A stretch of DNA of 64,000 nucleotides from an uncultured Candidatus Binatia bacterium (GCA_958295985.1 OY282432.1:1364001-1428000); one strand, 5' to 3'. Numbered from the stretch's first letter, positions 9,678 through 17,777 are shown. Notes: a model not told the origin generated them from the letters alone. Numbers and translations are program-made.

Positions 9678-10946
9678 ATGGACATAACGCTTCCCAAACT
9701 GGCCGAGGGGGCAGACTCCGGTACCGTCGTCAACATCGTGGTGGCGGAAGGAGATCAGGTCCAACTGGATCAGACGCTTCTGGAGCTCGAGAACGAGAAG
9801 GCGGTGGCCTCCATCCCTTCCACCGGGACCGGCAAGGTGGCCCGCATACACGTGGAGGTGGGCCAGGTGGTCTCGGTGGGCCAGGTGCTGGTGACCATCG
9901 ACGAGGGGCAGGCTGTCGAACCGGCAGCGGCAACGCCCGCGGTGGAGCCGCGGTCCGAGGCCGGGGTGGAGGCGCCGCCGGAGGCCCCGGCAGAGGCCCA
10001 TGTCCACGCCTCCGGCAGCGGCGCGCCGCCCGCGGCCTCGCCGACGGTGCGGAAGGTCGCGCGGGAGCTGGGCATCGACCTGACCCGGGTGAAGGGCAGC
10101 CAGCGGGGCGGCCGCATCGTCATGGGGGACGTCCGCAGCTACATCCAGGGACTTCAGCAACTGGCGCTCCGGCCGTCCGCCCCGGCCGCGAAGCCCGCGG
10201 TCGACGTCTTTCAGACCCTGGACCTCGGCAAGTGGGGGCCCAGCACGCGGGAGAGGATGTCTCCGCTCCGGCGCACCATCGCTCAGCGGATGACCGAGTC
10301 CTGGACCACCATCCCCCACGTGACCCAGTTCGACGACGCGGACATCACGGGTCTCATGGAGCTCCGGAAACGGTATGCCAATGCCTACGAGAAGTCCGGC
10401 GCGCGGCTGACGGTGACCTCTTTCGCCATCAAGGCCGCGGTGTCGGCCCTGCAGAAGCATCCGTCATTCAAGACCAGCATCGACTATCAGGCCCTGGAGA
10501 TCGTCACCCGCGACTACGTGCACATCGGGGTGGCGGTGGACACCGAGGCGGGCCTGATCGCGCCGGTCATCCGAGACGTGGACGAGAAGAACCTGCTGGA
10601 TCTCTCCAGGGAGCTGGACGAACTGGCGGAGAGGACCCGGCAGCGCAAGTTGTCGGCGGACGAGATGCAGGGGGCGACGTTCACGATATCGAATCTGGGA
10701 AGCATCGGCGGCTCCTACTTTACGCCCATCGTAAACAGCCCGCAGGTGGCGGTCCTGGGCATGGGGCGGGGCGTGCACCGGCCGGTGGTGCAGGACAGGA
10801 AGGTCGTGTCGCGGCTGGTGCTGCCGCTGGCGCTCTCCTATGATCACCGGGTGATCGACGGGGCCGACGGCGCCCGTTTCCTTCGCGAGATCGTGCGCTT
10901 TCTGGAGAGCTATCCCGAGGCGGACATCAAGTGGCCCGTTTCATGA
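9678..10946 (+). CDS. aceF: Dihydrolipoyl acetyltransferase (PDH E2)
   Basis: Core of the pyruvate dehydrogenase complex, transferring acetyl from lipoyl to CoA. The ATG at 9678 (MDITLPKLAEG) gives 422 residues. Domain order: one lipoyl domain (1-75) with the lipoylated Lys41 in ELENEKAVAS; an Ala/Pro/Glu-rich linker; the peripheral-subunit-binding domain at about 118-155 (ASPTVRKVARELGIDL); a second linker; and the catalytic domain ending with the DHRVIDG motif (His390, Asp394). A single lipoyl domain contrasts with the three in E. coli AceF. The gene starts 20 bases after aceE. Its lipoyl domain is the expected substrate of the neighbouring lplA-like and lipB products. Confidence 0.96.
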   Translation: MDITLPKLAEGADSGTVVNIVVAEGDQVQLDQTLLELENEKAVASIPSTGTGKVARIHVEVGQVVSVGQVLVTIDEGQAVEPAAATPAVEPRSEAGVEAPPEAPAEAHVHASGSGAPPAASPTVRKVARELGIDLTRVKGSQRGGRIVMGDVRSYIQGLQQLALRPSAPAAKPAVDVFQTLDLGKWGPSTRERMSPLRRTIAQRMTESWTTIPHVTQFDDADITGLMELRKRYANAYEKSGARLTVTSFAIKAAVSALQKHPSFKTSIDYQALEIVTRDYVHIGVAVDTEAGLIAPVIRDVDEKNLLDLSRELDELAERTRQRKLSADEMQGATFTISNLGSIGGSYFTPIVNSPQVAVLGMGRGVHRPVVQDRKVVSRLVLPLALSYDHRVIDGADGARFLREIVRFLESYPEADIKWPVS

Positions 10947-10983
10947 ACGGGTCTGTGAAGCCGCGCGGGACTTGCTGGTCCGT

Positions 10984-10995
10984 GGGACAGGACAC
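10984..10995 (+). repeat. GGGACAGGACAC intergenic motif, copy 1
   Basis: This 12-base string sits in the aceF-lpd gap. It recurs exactly at 23827-23838 (before tRNA-Val), as ACAGGACAC at 17894-17902 (before tRNA-Leu), and with one change before the ferredoxin gene (near 12593). It is a short dispersed motif of unknown meaning. Confidence 0.4.
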
Positions 10996-11014
10996 TTGAC
11001 CGGTTAGGAGACCC

Positions 11015-12481
11015 GTGGAACCCATCAAAACGGAAATCGTCGTGGTCGGCGCCGGCCCCGGGGGCTATGCCGCGGCTTTCTATGCGGCGGACCTGGGAAA
11101 GCGCGTGCTGCTGGTGGAACGGGACGAGCGCCTTGGAGGGGTCTGTCTCAACCGTGGTTGCATCCCGTCCAAGGCCCTCCTCCATGCGACCCATGTCATC
11201 GACGAGGCGGCGTTGTCGGAGGCCCGCGGCGTCATCTTCGGCAAGCCCAAGGTCAAGCTCGACAAACTGCGGCAGTGGAAGGGGTCCGTCATCGACAAAC
11301 TGGCCCAGGGACTGGACGGGCTATGCTCGCGGAGGGGCGTCCAACGGCTCCACGGCCGCGGGCACTTCGAAGACTCCCGCACCCTCCGGGTGGAGACCGC
11401 CGAAGGACAGCAATTCATCAACTATGACAAGGCCATCGTCGCGGTGGGTTCCAAGCCGGCGATGCCGGCGGCCTTCGACCTGGGGAACCGGCGGATCATG
11501 ACCTCCACTGATGCTCTGGAGCTGGAGGACATCCCGGGTCGGCTGCTGGTGGTGGGGGGCGGTTACATCGGCATGGAACTGGGGACGGTCTATGCCCGGC
11601 TGGGGAGCGAGATCGTCCTGGTGGAGGCGCTGGACCACCTGCTGTCGGGCGTGGATGCGGACCTCGTGCGGCCCGTGGCCAAACTGGCCGAGTCCCTGTT
11701 CAAGGAGATCCGTGTCAAGACCAGGGTGCTGCGCATGGCCACCAGCGGGAGAAAGATCAAGGTGGCCATGGAGGTCAACGGCGCCAAGCGCGAGGAGACC
11801 TACGACCGGGTGCTCGTCAGCGTGGGCCGGACGCCCAGCTACGAGGACCTGGGTCTCGAGAACACCGCGGTCAAGATCGGCGCCAACGGTTTCATCGAGT
11901 GCAACGATCAGCAGCAAACCGGCGACCCGGCCATCTACGCCATCGGCGATGCCAACGGCGGCGCCTTGCTGGCGCACCGGGCCACCAAGGAGGCGCGCGT
12001 GGCGGTGGAAGTCATTGCCGGCGAGTCCAGCACCATCGCCGACGTCGTGATTCCGGCGGTGGTCTTTACCGAACCGGAGATCGCCTGGTGCGGGCTCACC
12101 GAGCGGGAGGCCAAGGCCGGGGAGGTGCGGGTGGAGATCGTGAAGTTCCCCTGGGGGGCCTCCGGCAGGGCCCTCACCCTCGATCACCCCGAAGGGCTGA
12201 CCAAACTGATCCTCGAACCCGAGACGGAGCGTATCCTCGGCGTGGGCATCACCGGCACCGGCGCCGGCGAGTTGATCGGCGAGGGCGTGCTGGCCATCGA
12301 GATGGGGGCCACCGCGAGAGACCTGGCCGAGTCCGTCCACCCGCATCCGACGCTTTCCGAGACTCTCATGGAATGCGCCGAGATGTTCTACGGCACGGCC
12401 ACCCACGCGCCGCCTCGGAAGCGCCCGCGAAACAACGGCAAAGAGGCTGCGGGAGGGACGCCCGACAAGGTCCGTGCTTGA
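11015..12481 (+). CDS. lpd: Dihydrolipoamide dehydrogenase (PDH E3)
   Basis: FAD- and NAD-dependent enzyme reoxidising dihydrolipoyl groups. The 488-residue protein has an FAD motif VVVGAGPGGYAAAFYAADLG at 9-28 and the redox-active cysteines Cys44 and Cys49 in GVCLNRGCIPSK. It also has an NAD motif VVGGGYIGMELG, the second FAD block AIYAIGDANGG, and the C-terminal HPHPTLSETLMECA with the catalytic His. A basic, Gly/Lys/Arg-rich tail of about 25 residues follows the usual end. The start is GTG 11015, preceded by TAGGAG. It is the third gene of the aceE operon. Confidence 0.96.
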   Translation: MEPIKTEIVVVGAGPGGYAAAFYAADLGKRVLLVERDERLGGVCLNRGCIPSKALLHATHVIDEAALSEARGVIFGKPKVKLDKLRQWKGSVIDKLAQGLDGLCSRRGVQRLHGRGHFEDSRTLRVETAEGQQFINYDKAIVAVGSKPAMPAAFDLGNRRIMTSTDALELEDIPGRLLVVGGGYIGMELGTVYARLGSEIVLVEALDHLLSGVDADLVRPVAKLAESLFKEIRVKTRVLRMATSGRKIKVAMEVNGAKREETYDRVLVSVGRTPSYEDLGLENTAVKIGANGFIECNDQQQTGDPAIYAIGDANGGALLAHRATKEARVAVEVIAGESSTIADVVIPAVVFTEPEIAWCGLTEREAKAGEVRVEIVKFPWGASGRALTLDHPEGLTKLILEPETERILGVGITGTGAGELIGEGVLAIEMGATARDLAESVHPHPTLSETLMECAEMFYGTATHAPPRKRPRNNGKEAAGGTPDKVRA

Positions 12482-12506
12482 CTTGAACCGGGCTATTTGT
12501 TAACGA
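12478..12506 (+). promoter_or_regulatory. Weak promoter candidate before the ferredoxin gene
   Basis: TTGACT (12478-12483) overlaps the lpd stop codon. A 17-base spacer leads to TAACGA, a poor -10. A small CCCCTG/CAGGGG hairpin without a T-run follows at 12519-12538. These are the only candidate signals seen in the 146-base lpd-ferredoxin gap. Confidence 0.25.
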
Positions 12507-12627
12507 AAAATCGACCCGCCCCTGGATGTAATCAGGGGGGAAACCCGTGTCCGAGGGCGCGTGGCGCGGTGTCGGAGATGGTGGACGAGGTACGGGACAG
12601 CACACTGGCATCCCCAGGAGGACGTGA

Positions 12628-12891
12628 ATGACGTACGTGATTGCCGAGCCCTGTGTCGACGTCAAGGACACGGCTTGTGTCGATGTTTGCCCTGTCGATT
12701 GCATCCACCCCACCAAGAACGACCCCGAGGTGTTCGAAAAGGAGAAGATGCTCTATATCGATCCCGAGGAGTGCATCGACTGCGGCGCGTGTGAGCCGGT
12801 GTGTCCGGTAGAGGCCATTTTCGAAGAGGCCGCGGTCCCGGACAAGTGGGAAGAGTACACGCAGATCAACGCCGACTGGTTTCAGAAGTAG
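12628..12891 (+). CDS. 7Fe-type ferredoxin (3Fe-4S plus 4Fe-4S)
   Basis: Small soluble electron carrier of 87 residues. The cysteine pattern fits the FdI/FdxA type. By analogy with Azotobacter FdI, Cys9, Cys17 and Cys59 are placed as a 3Fe-4S set, and Cys21, Cys49, Cys52 and Cys55 as a 4Fe-4S set; Cys25 is the extra cysteine. The C-terminus ([17 protein letters not shown]) is typical of the family. A strong AGGAGG site precedes ATG 12628. The gene is convergent with lipB, with only three bases between the stops. Its redox partner is not evident; supply of electrons to lipoyl synthase is a speculative link. Confidence 0.93.
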   Translation: MTYVIAEPCVDVKDTACVDVCPVDCIHPTKNDPEVFEKEKMLYIDPEECIDCGACEPVCPVEAIFEEAAVPDKWEEYTQINADWFQK

Positions 12892-12894
12892 CCG

Positions 12895-13614
12895 CTAAAA
12901 ACCGCGGGCGTGGCCCGCGGCGGGCTCGCTCGTCTCCCCATCCCGCATCAGCCCATCGTACCCGAAGCCCCGGCAAAAGCCTTGCACCAAGAGGTGCTTC
13001 ACCGTCTCCATCTCGATGGATTTCCCGGTCTCCCGCTCGATGGAGGTGACCTGCGCCCATTCCAGGCCGCAGGGCACGATCCGGCGAAAGTAACCCAGAT
13101 CAGGGGCCACGTTCAGGGCCGCGCCATGGTACGTGACGCCGCGCCTGACGGCGATGCCGATGGCGCAGATCTTGCGGTCGCCGATCCACACGCCGGTGTG
13201 CGGCGGCCGGCGCGTCCCCTCCAGACCGAATGACCCCAGGACGTCGATGATGACCCGTTCGAGGTTGTCGAGGTAGCGGTGGACGGCGCGGCGCAGCCTG
13301 GACTTGAGAGCGATGATCGGATACGCCACCAACTGCCCCGGGCCGTGGTAGGTCACGTCACCGCCACGGCTGGCGGCATGGACCGGGACGCCGCCGGGGT
13401 CGAGTATATGGGCGCGCGCGTCCCTTCGGCCGGTGGTGATCACGTGTGGATGCTCCACCAGTATCAGGCAGTCATCCGCTGGCCCGCGGGTTTCCATGGC
13501 CCCCCGGGTATCCATGGCTGCCCGGGTCTTCGCTTCGAGAACCCGTTCCTGAACGGCCAGCGCGGCCTCGTAGTCGAGGCGGCCCAAATCCATGACGCGC
13601 AGTGAGTGGGACAT
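12895..13614 (-). CDS. lipB: Octanoyl-[acyl-carrier-protein]:protein octanoyltransferase LipB
   Basis: Transfers octanoate from ACP to lipoyl domains, the first step of lipoate synthesis. The start at 13614 (MSHSLRVMDLGRLDYEAAL) gives 239 residues and matches the family; an in-frame ATG at 13632 is an alternative. Motifs: LILVEHPHVITTGRR, RGGDVTYHGPGQLVAYPI, the lysine in GDRKICAIGI, VTYHGAALNV, and VPCGLEWAQVTS with the catalytic cysteine. The segment around codons 30-45 contains a repeated Asp/Glu-Thr-Arg-Gly unit. lipA is not in the window. Placement beside the PDH genes and an LplA-like gene indicates both endogenous synthesis and salvage of lipoate. Confidence 0.94.
   Translation of the reverse strand: MSHSLRVMDLGRLDYEAALAVQERVLEAKTRAAMDTRGAMETRGPADDCLILVEHPHVITTGRRDARAHILDPGGVPVHAASRGGDVTYHGPGQLVAYPIIALKSRLRRAVHRYLDNLERVIIDVLGSFGLEGTRRPPHTGVWIGDRKICAIGIAVRRGVTYHGAALNVAPDLGYFRRIVPCGLEWAQVTSIERETGKSIEMETVKHLLVQGFCRGFGYDGLMRDGETSEPAAGHARGF
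12897..12920 (-). terminator. Intrinsic terminator inside the end of lipB
   Basis: On the minus strand an 8-bp stem (CCGCGGGC and GCCCGCGG, 3-base loop) is followed by five T residues. The hairpin is encoded by the last codons of lipB, and the T-run includes the Phe codon and part of the stop. Read on the plus strand it lacks a T-run, so it serves lipB rather than the ferredoxin gene. Confidence 0.65.
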
Positions 13615-13699
13615 CTTGATCGACGCATACCACATCCGCGGTGAAAGCAAAGCAGTCCGGACGGGGGACTCACCGTCGCGCGGCGGCGAAGGCCGTATC

Positions 13700-13728
13700 T
13701 TGACTCCCGGTCCCGCTCGCATTATGAA
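13700..13728 (+). promoter_or_regulatory. Promoter candidate upstream of the cold-shock fragment and prenyl synthetase
   Basis: TTGACT at 13700-13705, a 17-base spacer and TATGAA at 13723-13728 form a good sigma-70-type match. The predicted leader to the cold-shock fragment ATG is about 100 bases and contains the self-complementary pair GTCCGGT (13762-13768) and ACCGGAC (13792-13798). Apart from this promoter and the cold-shock fragment listed next, I see nothing in the gap of almost 300 bases between lipB and the prenyl synthetase gene. Confidence 0.55.
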
Positions 13729-13833
13729 ACGGGCCAGACGAGTCGGAGCGGCCAGCGCCCGGTCCGGTTCGTTGGCGTGCCGATCGACAGGACCGGACAC
13801 CGGACGGGACCGTGAGTCCGGGGACCGGAGTGA

Positions 13834-13914
13834 ATGCCGGTGACGGGAACCATCAAGAAGATACCGAGGGACAAGGGAGCCGGCTTCATCGAGCCGGACG
13901 ACGGCGGCACATGA
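13834..13914 (+). pseudogene. Truncated cold-shock-domain fragment overlapping the prenyl [15 protein letters not shown]
   Basis: ATG 13834 opens a 26-codon frame reading MPVTGTIKKIPRDKGAGFIE followed by PDDGGT and a stop. This is the N-terminal strand 1-2 region of a CspA-like protein (the usual pattern is TGTVKK...KGFGFI), with the RNP1 phenylalanine position replaced (KGAGFI). The RNP2 half (VFFH) is missing because the frame stops. The TGA overlaps the next ATG as ATGA. It could be a decayed csp gene captured as a leader or coupling ORF. The homology judgement is by eye. Confidence 0.5.
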
Positions 13915-14984
13915 CGCGCGATGATCGCTCGGGCCGCCCGGACGCCGGCGCCCTGCCGGCAGCGGCAGCGAAGCAGGCGTTCCTGGCCCGCCTCGAAAGC
14001 GTGCGGGAGCGCTATCTCCCGGAAATCCTCGCCCTCCTCGACGACGTGGTCCGTGAGGCGGAGCTTGCGGATTCGGGGTTGGCAGAGATGTGCCGCTATC
14101 ATTTCGCGACGGGCGGCAAACGCCTTCGCGCGTTGCTGCCGTTGCTGGTGGCGGATTGTCTCGGGGAGGACCCGGCCAAGGCGGTGGCCATGGGCGCGGC
14201 GTGTGAGATGCTGCACAACGCGACGCTGGTCCACGACGACGTGCAGGACGGTGACGAGGCCCGCAGGGGACGGGAGACGGTCTGGCATCGGTTCGGCGTG
14301 GCCCGGGCCATCAACCTGGGCGATGCCATGTTCTACTTTACGTTGTTGCTGGCGCAACGCGCGCCGGTGTCCGCGGCGCGGCGGGAGGCTCTGGCACGGC
14401 GGACGCTCCTCGAGACCTTGAAGGTCATCGACGGGCAGGAGCAGGAGTTCGCCCTGCGCGCGAGCTCGCGCCCCTCGCTGGCGCGATATTTCGATATGGT
14501 CGAAGCCAAGACCGCCCGATTCTTCGTCCTGGGCATGGCGGGCAGCGCCGAAATGTTTGGCCGGGAGGGGCGGGTGCTTGACGGGTTGACCGAAGCGGCG
14601 CGTCAACTCGGCATCCTGTTCCAGGTTCAGGACGACGTGCTGGATCTCTACGGCGACAAGGGCCGTGACCAGCGCGGCAGCGACATCGCCGAGGGAAAGC
14701 GGAGCGTCCTGGCGGTCCATGCCCTGGAGAATGCGTCGCCGGACGATGCCCGGTGGCTGCTGGAGGTGCTGGACAAGGACCGGACGGCGACGTCGCCCGC
14801 GGACGTGGAGCGGGTGGCCGGGTTGTTCGACCGGCTCGGATCGCTGCCCTTCGCGGTGAGAGAAATGCATGCTCGCAGGCAGGCGGCCTTGACCGCCATC
14901 GGGGCCCTGGAACAGACGAGCCTTTCCCGCATGATGCAGGGCATTTCGGAGACGGTGTTGGAGCCTGTACGGGACCTCGTGTAG
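13911..14984 (+). CDS. Polyprenyl (trans-isoprenyl) diphosphate synthetase
   Basis: Elongates allylic diphosphates with isopentenyl diphosphate; the likely product is the long chain of a respiratory quinone. The start at ATG 13911 gives 357 residues, in the IspB-like size range. The first aspartate-rich motif is LVHDDVQDGDEARRG with the GGKRLRALLP block before it, and the second is FQVQDDVLDLYGD. The GKRSVLAV block follows. The first 20 residues (MTRDDRSGRPDAGALPAAAA) are unlike the family, so a slightly later start is possible. No quinone genes are adjacent and chain length cannot be inferred. The start codon overlaps the stop of a cold-shock fragment. Confidence 0.88.
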   Translation: MTRDDRSGRPDAGALPAAAAKQAFLARLESVRERYLPEILALLDDVVREAELADSGLAEMCRYHFATGGKRLRALLPLLVADCLGEDPAKAVAMGAACEMLHNATLVHDDVQDGDEARRGRETVWHRFGVARAINLGDAMFYFTLLLAQRAPVSAARREALARRTLLETLKVIDGQEQEFALRASSRPSLARYFDMVEAKTARFFVLGMAGSAEMFGREGRVLDGLTEAARQLGILFQVQDDVLDLYGDKGRDQRGSDIAEGKRSVLAVHALENASPDDARWLLEVLDKDRTATSPADVERVAGLFDRLGSLPFAVREMHARRQAALTAIGALEQTSLSRMMQGISETVLEPVRDLV

Positions 14985-15050
14985 CGGCCGGTCCGGCTCG
15001 CTGCTCCGCCCGGGGACAGGGGCAGCCGTTCCGAAGGAGGCTGATCGCAT

Positions 15051-16463
15051 ATGAAGATGTTTCTTGCCGGAGAGTGGGTCGATCGACCGAGGATGCAGGA
15101 GGTCGGCAACCCCTATGACGAGTCCGTGATCGACAGCGTACCGAAAGCCGGAGCTGCCGATGTGGAGCGCGCGCTGGCGTTCGCCGAGCGCGGGGCCGCG
15201 GTCATGGCGCGCATGACCGCCCACGAACGGTGGCGGGTGCTGACCCGTGCGGCCGCCCTCATGGCGGAGCGGGTGGACGAGCTCGGCACGCTGATCTCGA
15301 GCGAAGAAGGAAAGATCCTGGCCGAAGGCAAGGGCGAAGTGCGCCGGGCGGTTGAGACCCTGACCGCTTCGGCCGAAGAGGCCAAGCGGGTGCACGGCGA
15401 GACCGTGCCGTTGGACGCCGACCCGGCCGGGGCGGGCAAGCTGGCCTTCACCCTGCGGGTGCCCTGCGGCGTGGTGGTGGCCATCGGCCCGTTCAACTTC
15501 CCGCTCAACCTGCTGTGCCACAAGGTCGGCCCGGCCATCGCCGGGGGCAACTCGGTGATCATCAAGCCCGCTTCGGACACGCCGCTGTCGGGGCTCAGGT
15601 TGACGGAGATCCTGATCGAGGCCGGCCTTCCGGCCGAGGGCGTTCAGTGCCTGACCGGCTCGGGCGGCGAGATCGGCGATCCGCTGGTGTCCGACGGCCG
15701 GGTGCGCAAGGTCACTTTCACCGGCAGCCGCGAGGTGGGCGAGAACATCTGCCGGGTGGCGGGCATCAAGAAGGTCACCATGGAACTGGGCTCCAACTGC
15801 CCGCTGATCGTGATGCCGGACGCCGACCTGGACAAGGTGGCCGCGGCCGTGGCCGCCACGGGTTACGCGAATTCGGGGCAGGTCTGCATCTCGACGCAAC
15901 GCGTGCTGGCGGACCGCCGGGTGTACTCGGACTTTCTGGGCGTGCTGGCGCCCAGGGTGGAGGCTCTGGCCACCGGCAGCCAGCTCGATGCCGGCACGCA
16001 CGTGGGGCCGATGATCAAAGAGGCGGAGGCCGTCCGGGTCGAGGAGTGGGTGAACGAGGCGGTGGGCGAAGGCGCCCGGTTGGTGGCCGGGGGGTCCCGC
16101 AACGGTGCGGTCTACGCGCCCACCGTGGTGGCCGACGTTTCCAGCGGCATGAGGATCTCGCGCGACGAACTCTTCGGCCCGGCGGTGGCGGTCACGCCCT
16201 TCGAGTCCATCGACGAGGCCATCGCGCTCGCCAACGATACGGTCTTCGGCCTGTCCGCGGGGATCTTCACCGAAAACATCGGCTGGGCCATGCGATTCGC
16301 GCGGGAGGTCGAGTCCGGCAACCTCCACGTGAACTGGGGGCCGCAGTGGCGCGCCGACGTGATGCCCTACGGAGGGCTCAAGGAATCGGGTTTCGGCAAG
16401 GAAGGCCCGCGGTACGCCATCGAGGAGATGACCGAGCTCAAGACGGTCGTCTTTCATCTGTAA
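15051..16463 (+). CDS. NAD(P)-dependent aldehyde dehydrogenase family protein
   Basis: Oxidises an aldehyde to an acid; the substrate is unknown. The 470-residue chain has the family motifs: the oxyanion Asn149 in GPFNFPLN, the cofactor-binding IKPASDTPLSG and TFTGSREVG, the general base Glu245 in ELGSNCP, and the nucleophile Cys279 in SGQVCISTQRV. GPAVAVTPFESIDEAIALAND and VNWGPQWRADVMPYGGLKESGFGKEG lie near the end. By general pattern it is closest to the lactaldehyde/GAPN-like branch, but this is inference. A strong GAAGGAGG ribosome site precedes ATG 15051. It lies between the prenyl synthetase gene and rph without an obvious pathway link. Confidence 0.9.
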   Translation: MKMFLAGEWVDRPRMQEVGNPYDESVIDSVPKAGAADVERALAFAERGAAVMARMTAHERWRVLTRAAALMAERVDELGTLISSEEGKILAEGKGEVRRAVETLTASAEEAKRVHGETVPLDADPAGAGKLAFTLRVPCGVVVAIGPFNFPLNLLCHKVGPAIAGGNSVIIKPASDTPLSGLRLTEILIEAGLPAEGVQCLTGSGGEIGDPLVSDGRVRKVTFTGSREVGENICRVAGIKKVTMELGSNCPLIVMPDADLDKVAAAVAATGYANSGQVCISTQRVLADRRVYSDFLGVLAPRVEALATGSQLDAGTHVGPMIKEAEAVRVEEWVNEAVGEGARLVAGGSRNGAVYAPTVVADVSSGMRISRDELFGPAVAVTPFESIDEAIALANDTVFGLSAGIFTENIGWAMRFAREVESGNLHVNWGPQWRADVMPYGGLKESGFGKEGPRYAIEEMTELKTVVFHL

Positions 16464-16465
16464 GA

Positions 16466-16476
16466 GGCGGGTTTCA
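16466..16476. repeat. Half copy of the palindromic GGCGGGTTTCA element
   Basis: GGCGGGTTTCA begins three bases after the aldehyde dehydrogenase stop and then diverges (GTCCCGGG instead of AACCCGCC). It looks like a degenerate member of the element found intact after rph and rplM. Confidence 0.4.
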
Positions 16477-16498
16477 GTCCCGGGAGGTTGAGGCAAAC

Positions 16499-17230
16499 AT
16501 GCGATTAAACGGGCGCGGGGATCAGGATCTCCGCCCGGTCGAGATTACCCCCGGGTTCATCAAGCACGCCGACGGCTCGGCGTTGATCGGGATGGGTGAT
16601 ACCCGGGTCATCTGCACCGCCAAGATCGAAGACCGGGTGCCGCCGTTTCTGCGCAAGTCCGGCAGGGGCTGGGTCACCGCGGAGTACGGCATGCTGCCGT
16701 CGTCGTCGCCGACGCGGATTCCCAGGGAGGCCGCTCGCGGCAAGGTGGTCGGACGCACCCATGAGATTCAGCGGCTGATCGGACGCAGCCTCCGCGCGGT
16801 GGCGGACCTGGGCCGCCTGGGGGAACGGACGGTGTGGCTCGACTGCGACGTCATCCAGGCCGACGGCGGAACCCGGACCGCCTCCATCACCGGAGCGTAC
16901 GTGGCGCTGGCCTGCGCCTTGCGACGGTGGGCGGCCGACAAGACCGTGCCGGAGGGCCTGCTCAGGGACAGCATCGCCGCGGTGAGCGTGGGCGTGGTGG
17001 AAGGAAAGGCGCTGCTGGACCTGGATGCGGGGGAGGACCAGAACGCCGAGGTGGACATGAACTTCGTGATGACCGGGTCGGGAGAGTTCGTCGAGGTCCA
17101 GGGGACCGCGGAAAAACAGCCTTTCAGTCCGGCCAGGCTCAGTCAGTTGATCCTTTCGGCGCAGACGGGCATCCAGCGGATCCTGGACATCCAGCAACAG
17201 GTGCTGCGGGACTGGCGCCCGCCGGTGTAG
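16499..17230 (+). CDS. rph: Ribonuclease PH
   Basis: Phosphorolytic 3'-to-5' exoribonuclease trimming tRNA 3' ends. The 243-residue protein begins at ATG 16499 (MRLNGRGDQDLRPVEITPGF), preceded by GGGAGG. It has the conserved GDTRVICTAKIEDRVPPFLR, GWVTAEYGMLPSSSPTR, GRTHEIQRLIGRSLRA, DCDVIQADGGTRTASITG and DLDAGEDQNAEVDMNFVM blocks. The usual downstream rdgB is absent; a palindromic repeat starting at the stop codon and a tRNA cluster follow, a fitting neighbourhood for a tRNA-processing enzyme. The leader GGTTGAGGCAAACATG closely resembles the one before clpP. Confidence 0.96.
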   Translation: MRLNGRGDQDLRPVEITPGFIKHADGSALIGMGDTRVICTAKIEDRVPPFLRKSGRGWVTAEYGMLPSSSPTRIPREAARGKVVGRTHEIQRLIGRSLRAVADLGRLGERTVWLDCDVIQADGGTRTASITGAYVALACALRRWAADKTVPEGLLRDSIAAVSVGVVEGKALLDLDAGEDQNAEVDMNFVMTGSGEFVEVQGTAEKQPFSPARLSQLILSAQTGIQRILDIQQQVLRDWRPPV

Positions 17231-17252
17231 CGGCGGGTTTCAAACCCGCCCG
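17228..17252. repeat. Palindromic intergenic repeat after rph
   Basis: GGCGGGTTT (17232-17240), one C, AAACCCGCC (17242-17250) is a perfect 9-bp palindrome. With flanking bases it shares GTAG-N-GGCGGGTTTCAAACC and CGCCCG with the copy after rplM. In both cases the element supplies the TAG stop codon of the upstream gene. It may act as an RNA hairpin stabilising the rph message end. Confidence 0.75.
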
Positions 17253-17296
17253 CACCGCGCGGAAGATCTCCGCCTCGGCGCAAAGGGTCGCGAGGC

Positions 17297-17324
17297 TTGA
17301 TATCGGCGCAACATCAGGTAAAAT
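17297..17324 (+). promoter_or_regulatory. Promoter of the tRNA-Pro/Arg/His/Lys cluster
   Basis: TTGATA (17297-17302), a 16-base spacer and TAAAAT (17319-17324) give 5/6 matches to each consensus. The predicted start is about 7 bases before tRNA-Pro at 17338, typical for a tRNA operon. Confidence 0.75.
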
Positions 17325-17337
17325 GCAGACTTCGTGA

Positions 17338-17414
17338 CGGGGCGTAGCGCAGCCAGGTAGCGCACCTGCCTTGGGAGCAGGGGGTCGGCCGTTCGAATCG
17401 GCTCGCCCCGACCA
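17338..17414 (+). tRNA. tRNA-Pro(UGG)
   Basis: Acceptor arms CGGGGCG/CGCCCCG pair fully. The anticodon stem CCTGC/GCAGG holds the loop CTTGGGA, anticodon TGG. The T-loop GTTCGAATC is present. The 3' CCA is encoded at 17412-17414. First of a five-tRNA cluster with a good promoter directly upstream. Confidence 0.95.
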
Positions 17415-17497
17415 CACCGGCAATGCGATCGACCGCGGGAAAGGGTTCGTGAGGGTCGGTGACTTGCCGGAAGCGGGCTTTGAAGGAACGGTTCGAC

Positions 17498-17574
<77 letters not shown>

Positions 17575-17601
17575 CACATCGGTGTCAGAACCGGGTGTTT
17601 T

Positions 17602-17679
17602 GGTGAGTGTAGCTCAATTGGTTAGAGCACTGGACTGTGGCTCCAGGGGTTGAGGGTTCAAGTCCCTTCACTCACCCCA
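17602..17679 (+). tRNA. tRNA-His(GUG)
   Basis: The anticodon stem CTGGA/TCCAG encloses CTGTGGC, anticodon GTG. The histidine-specific extra G(-1) is encoded at 17602 opposite C73 at 17676. Acceptor arms GTGAGTG/CACTCAC pair. CCA is encoded at 17677-17679. Confidence 0.95.
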
Positions 17680-17704
17680 ATCAAAGGCCAATCAAAGGTT
17701 GTGC

Positions 17705-17777
<73 letters not shown>

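Noticed and set aside
12519..12538. CCCCTG/CAGGGG hairpin after lpd as a terminator
   Set aside because: Stem of only 6 bp and followed by GGAAAC rather than a T-run.
13615..13800. 62-residue N-terminal extension of LipB
   Set aside because: Arg/Pro-rich and not found in the family as I know it; MSHSLRVMDLG is the expected start.
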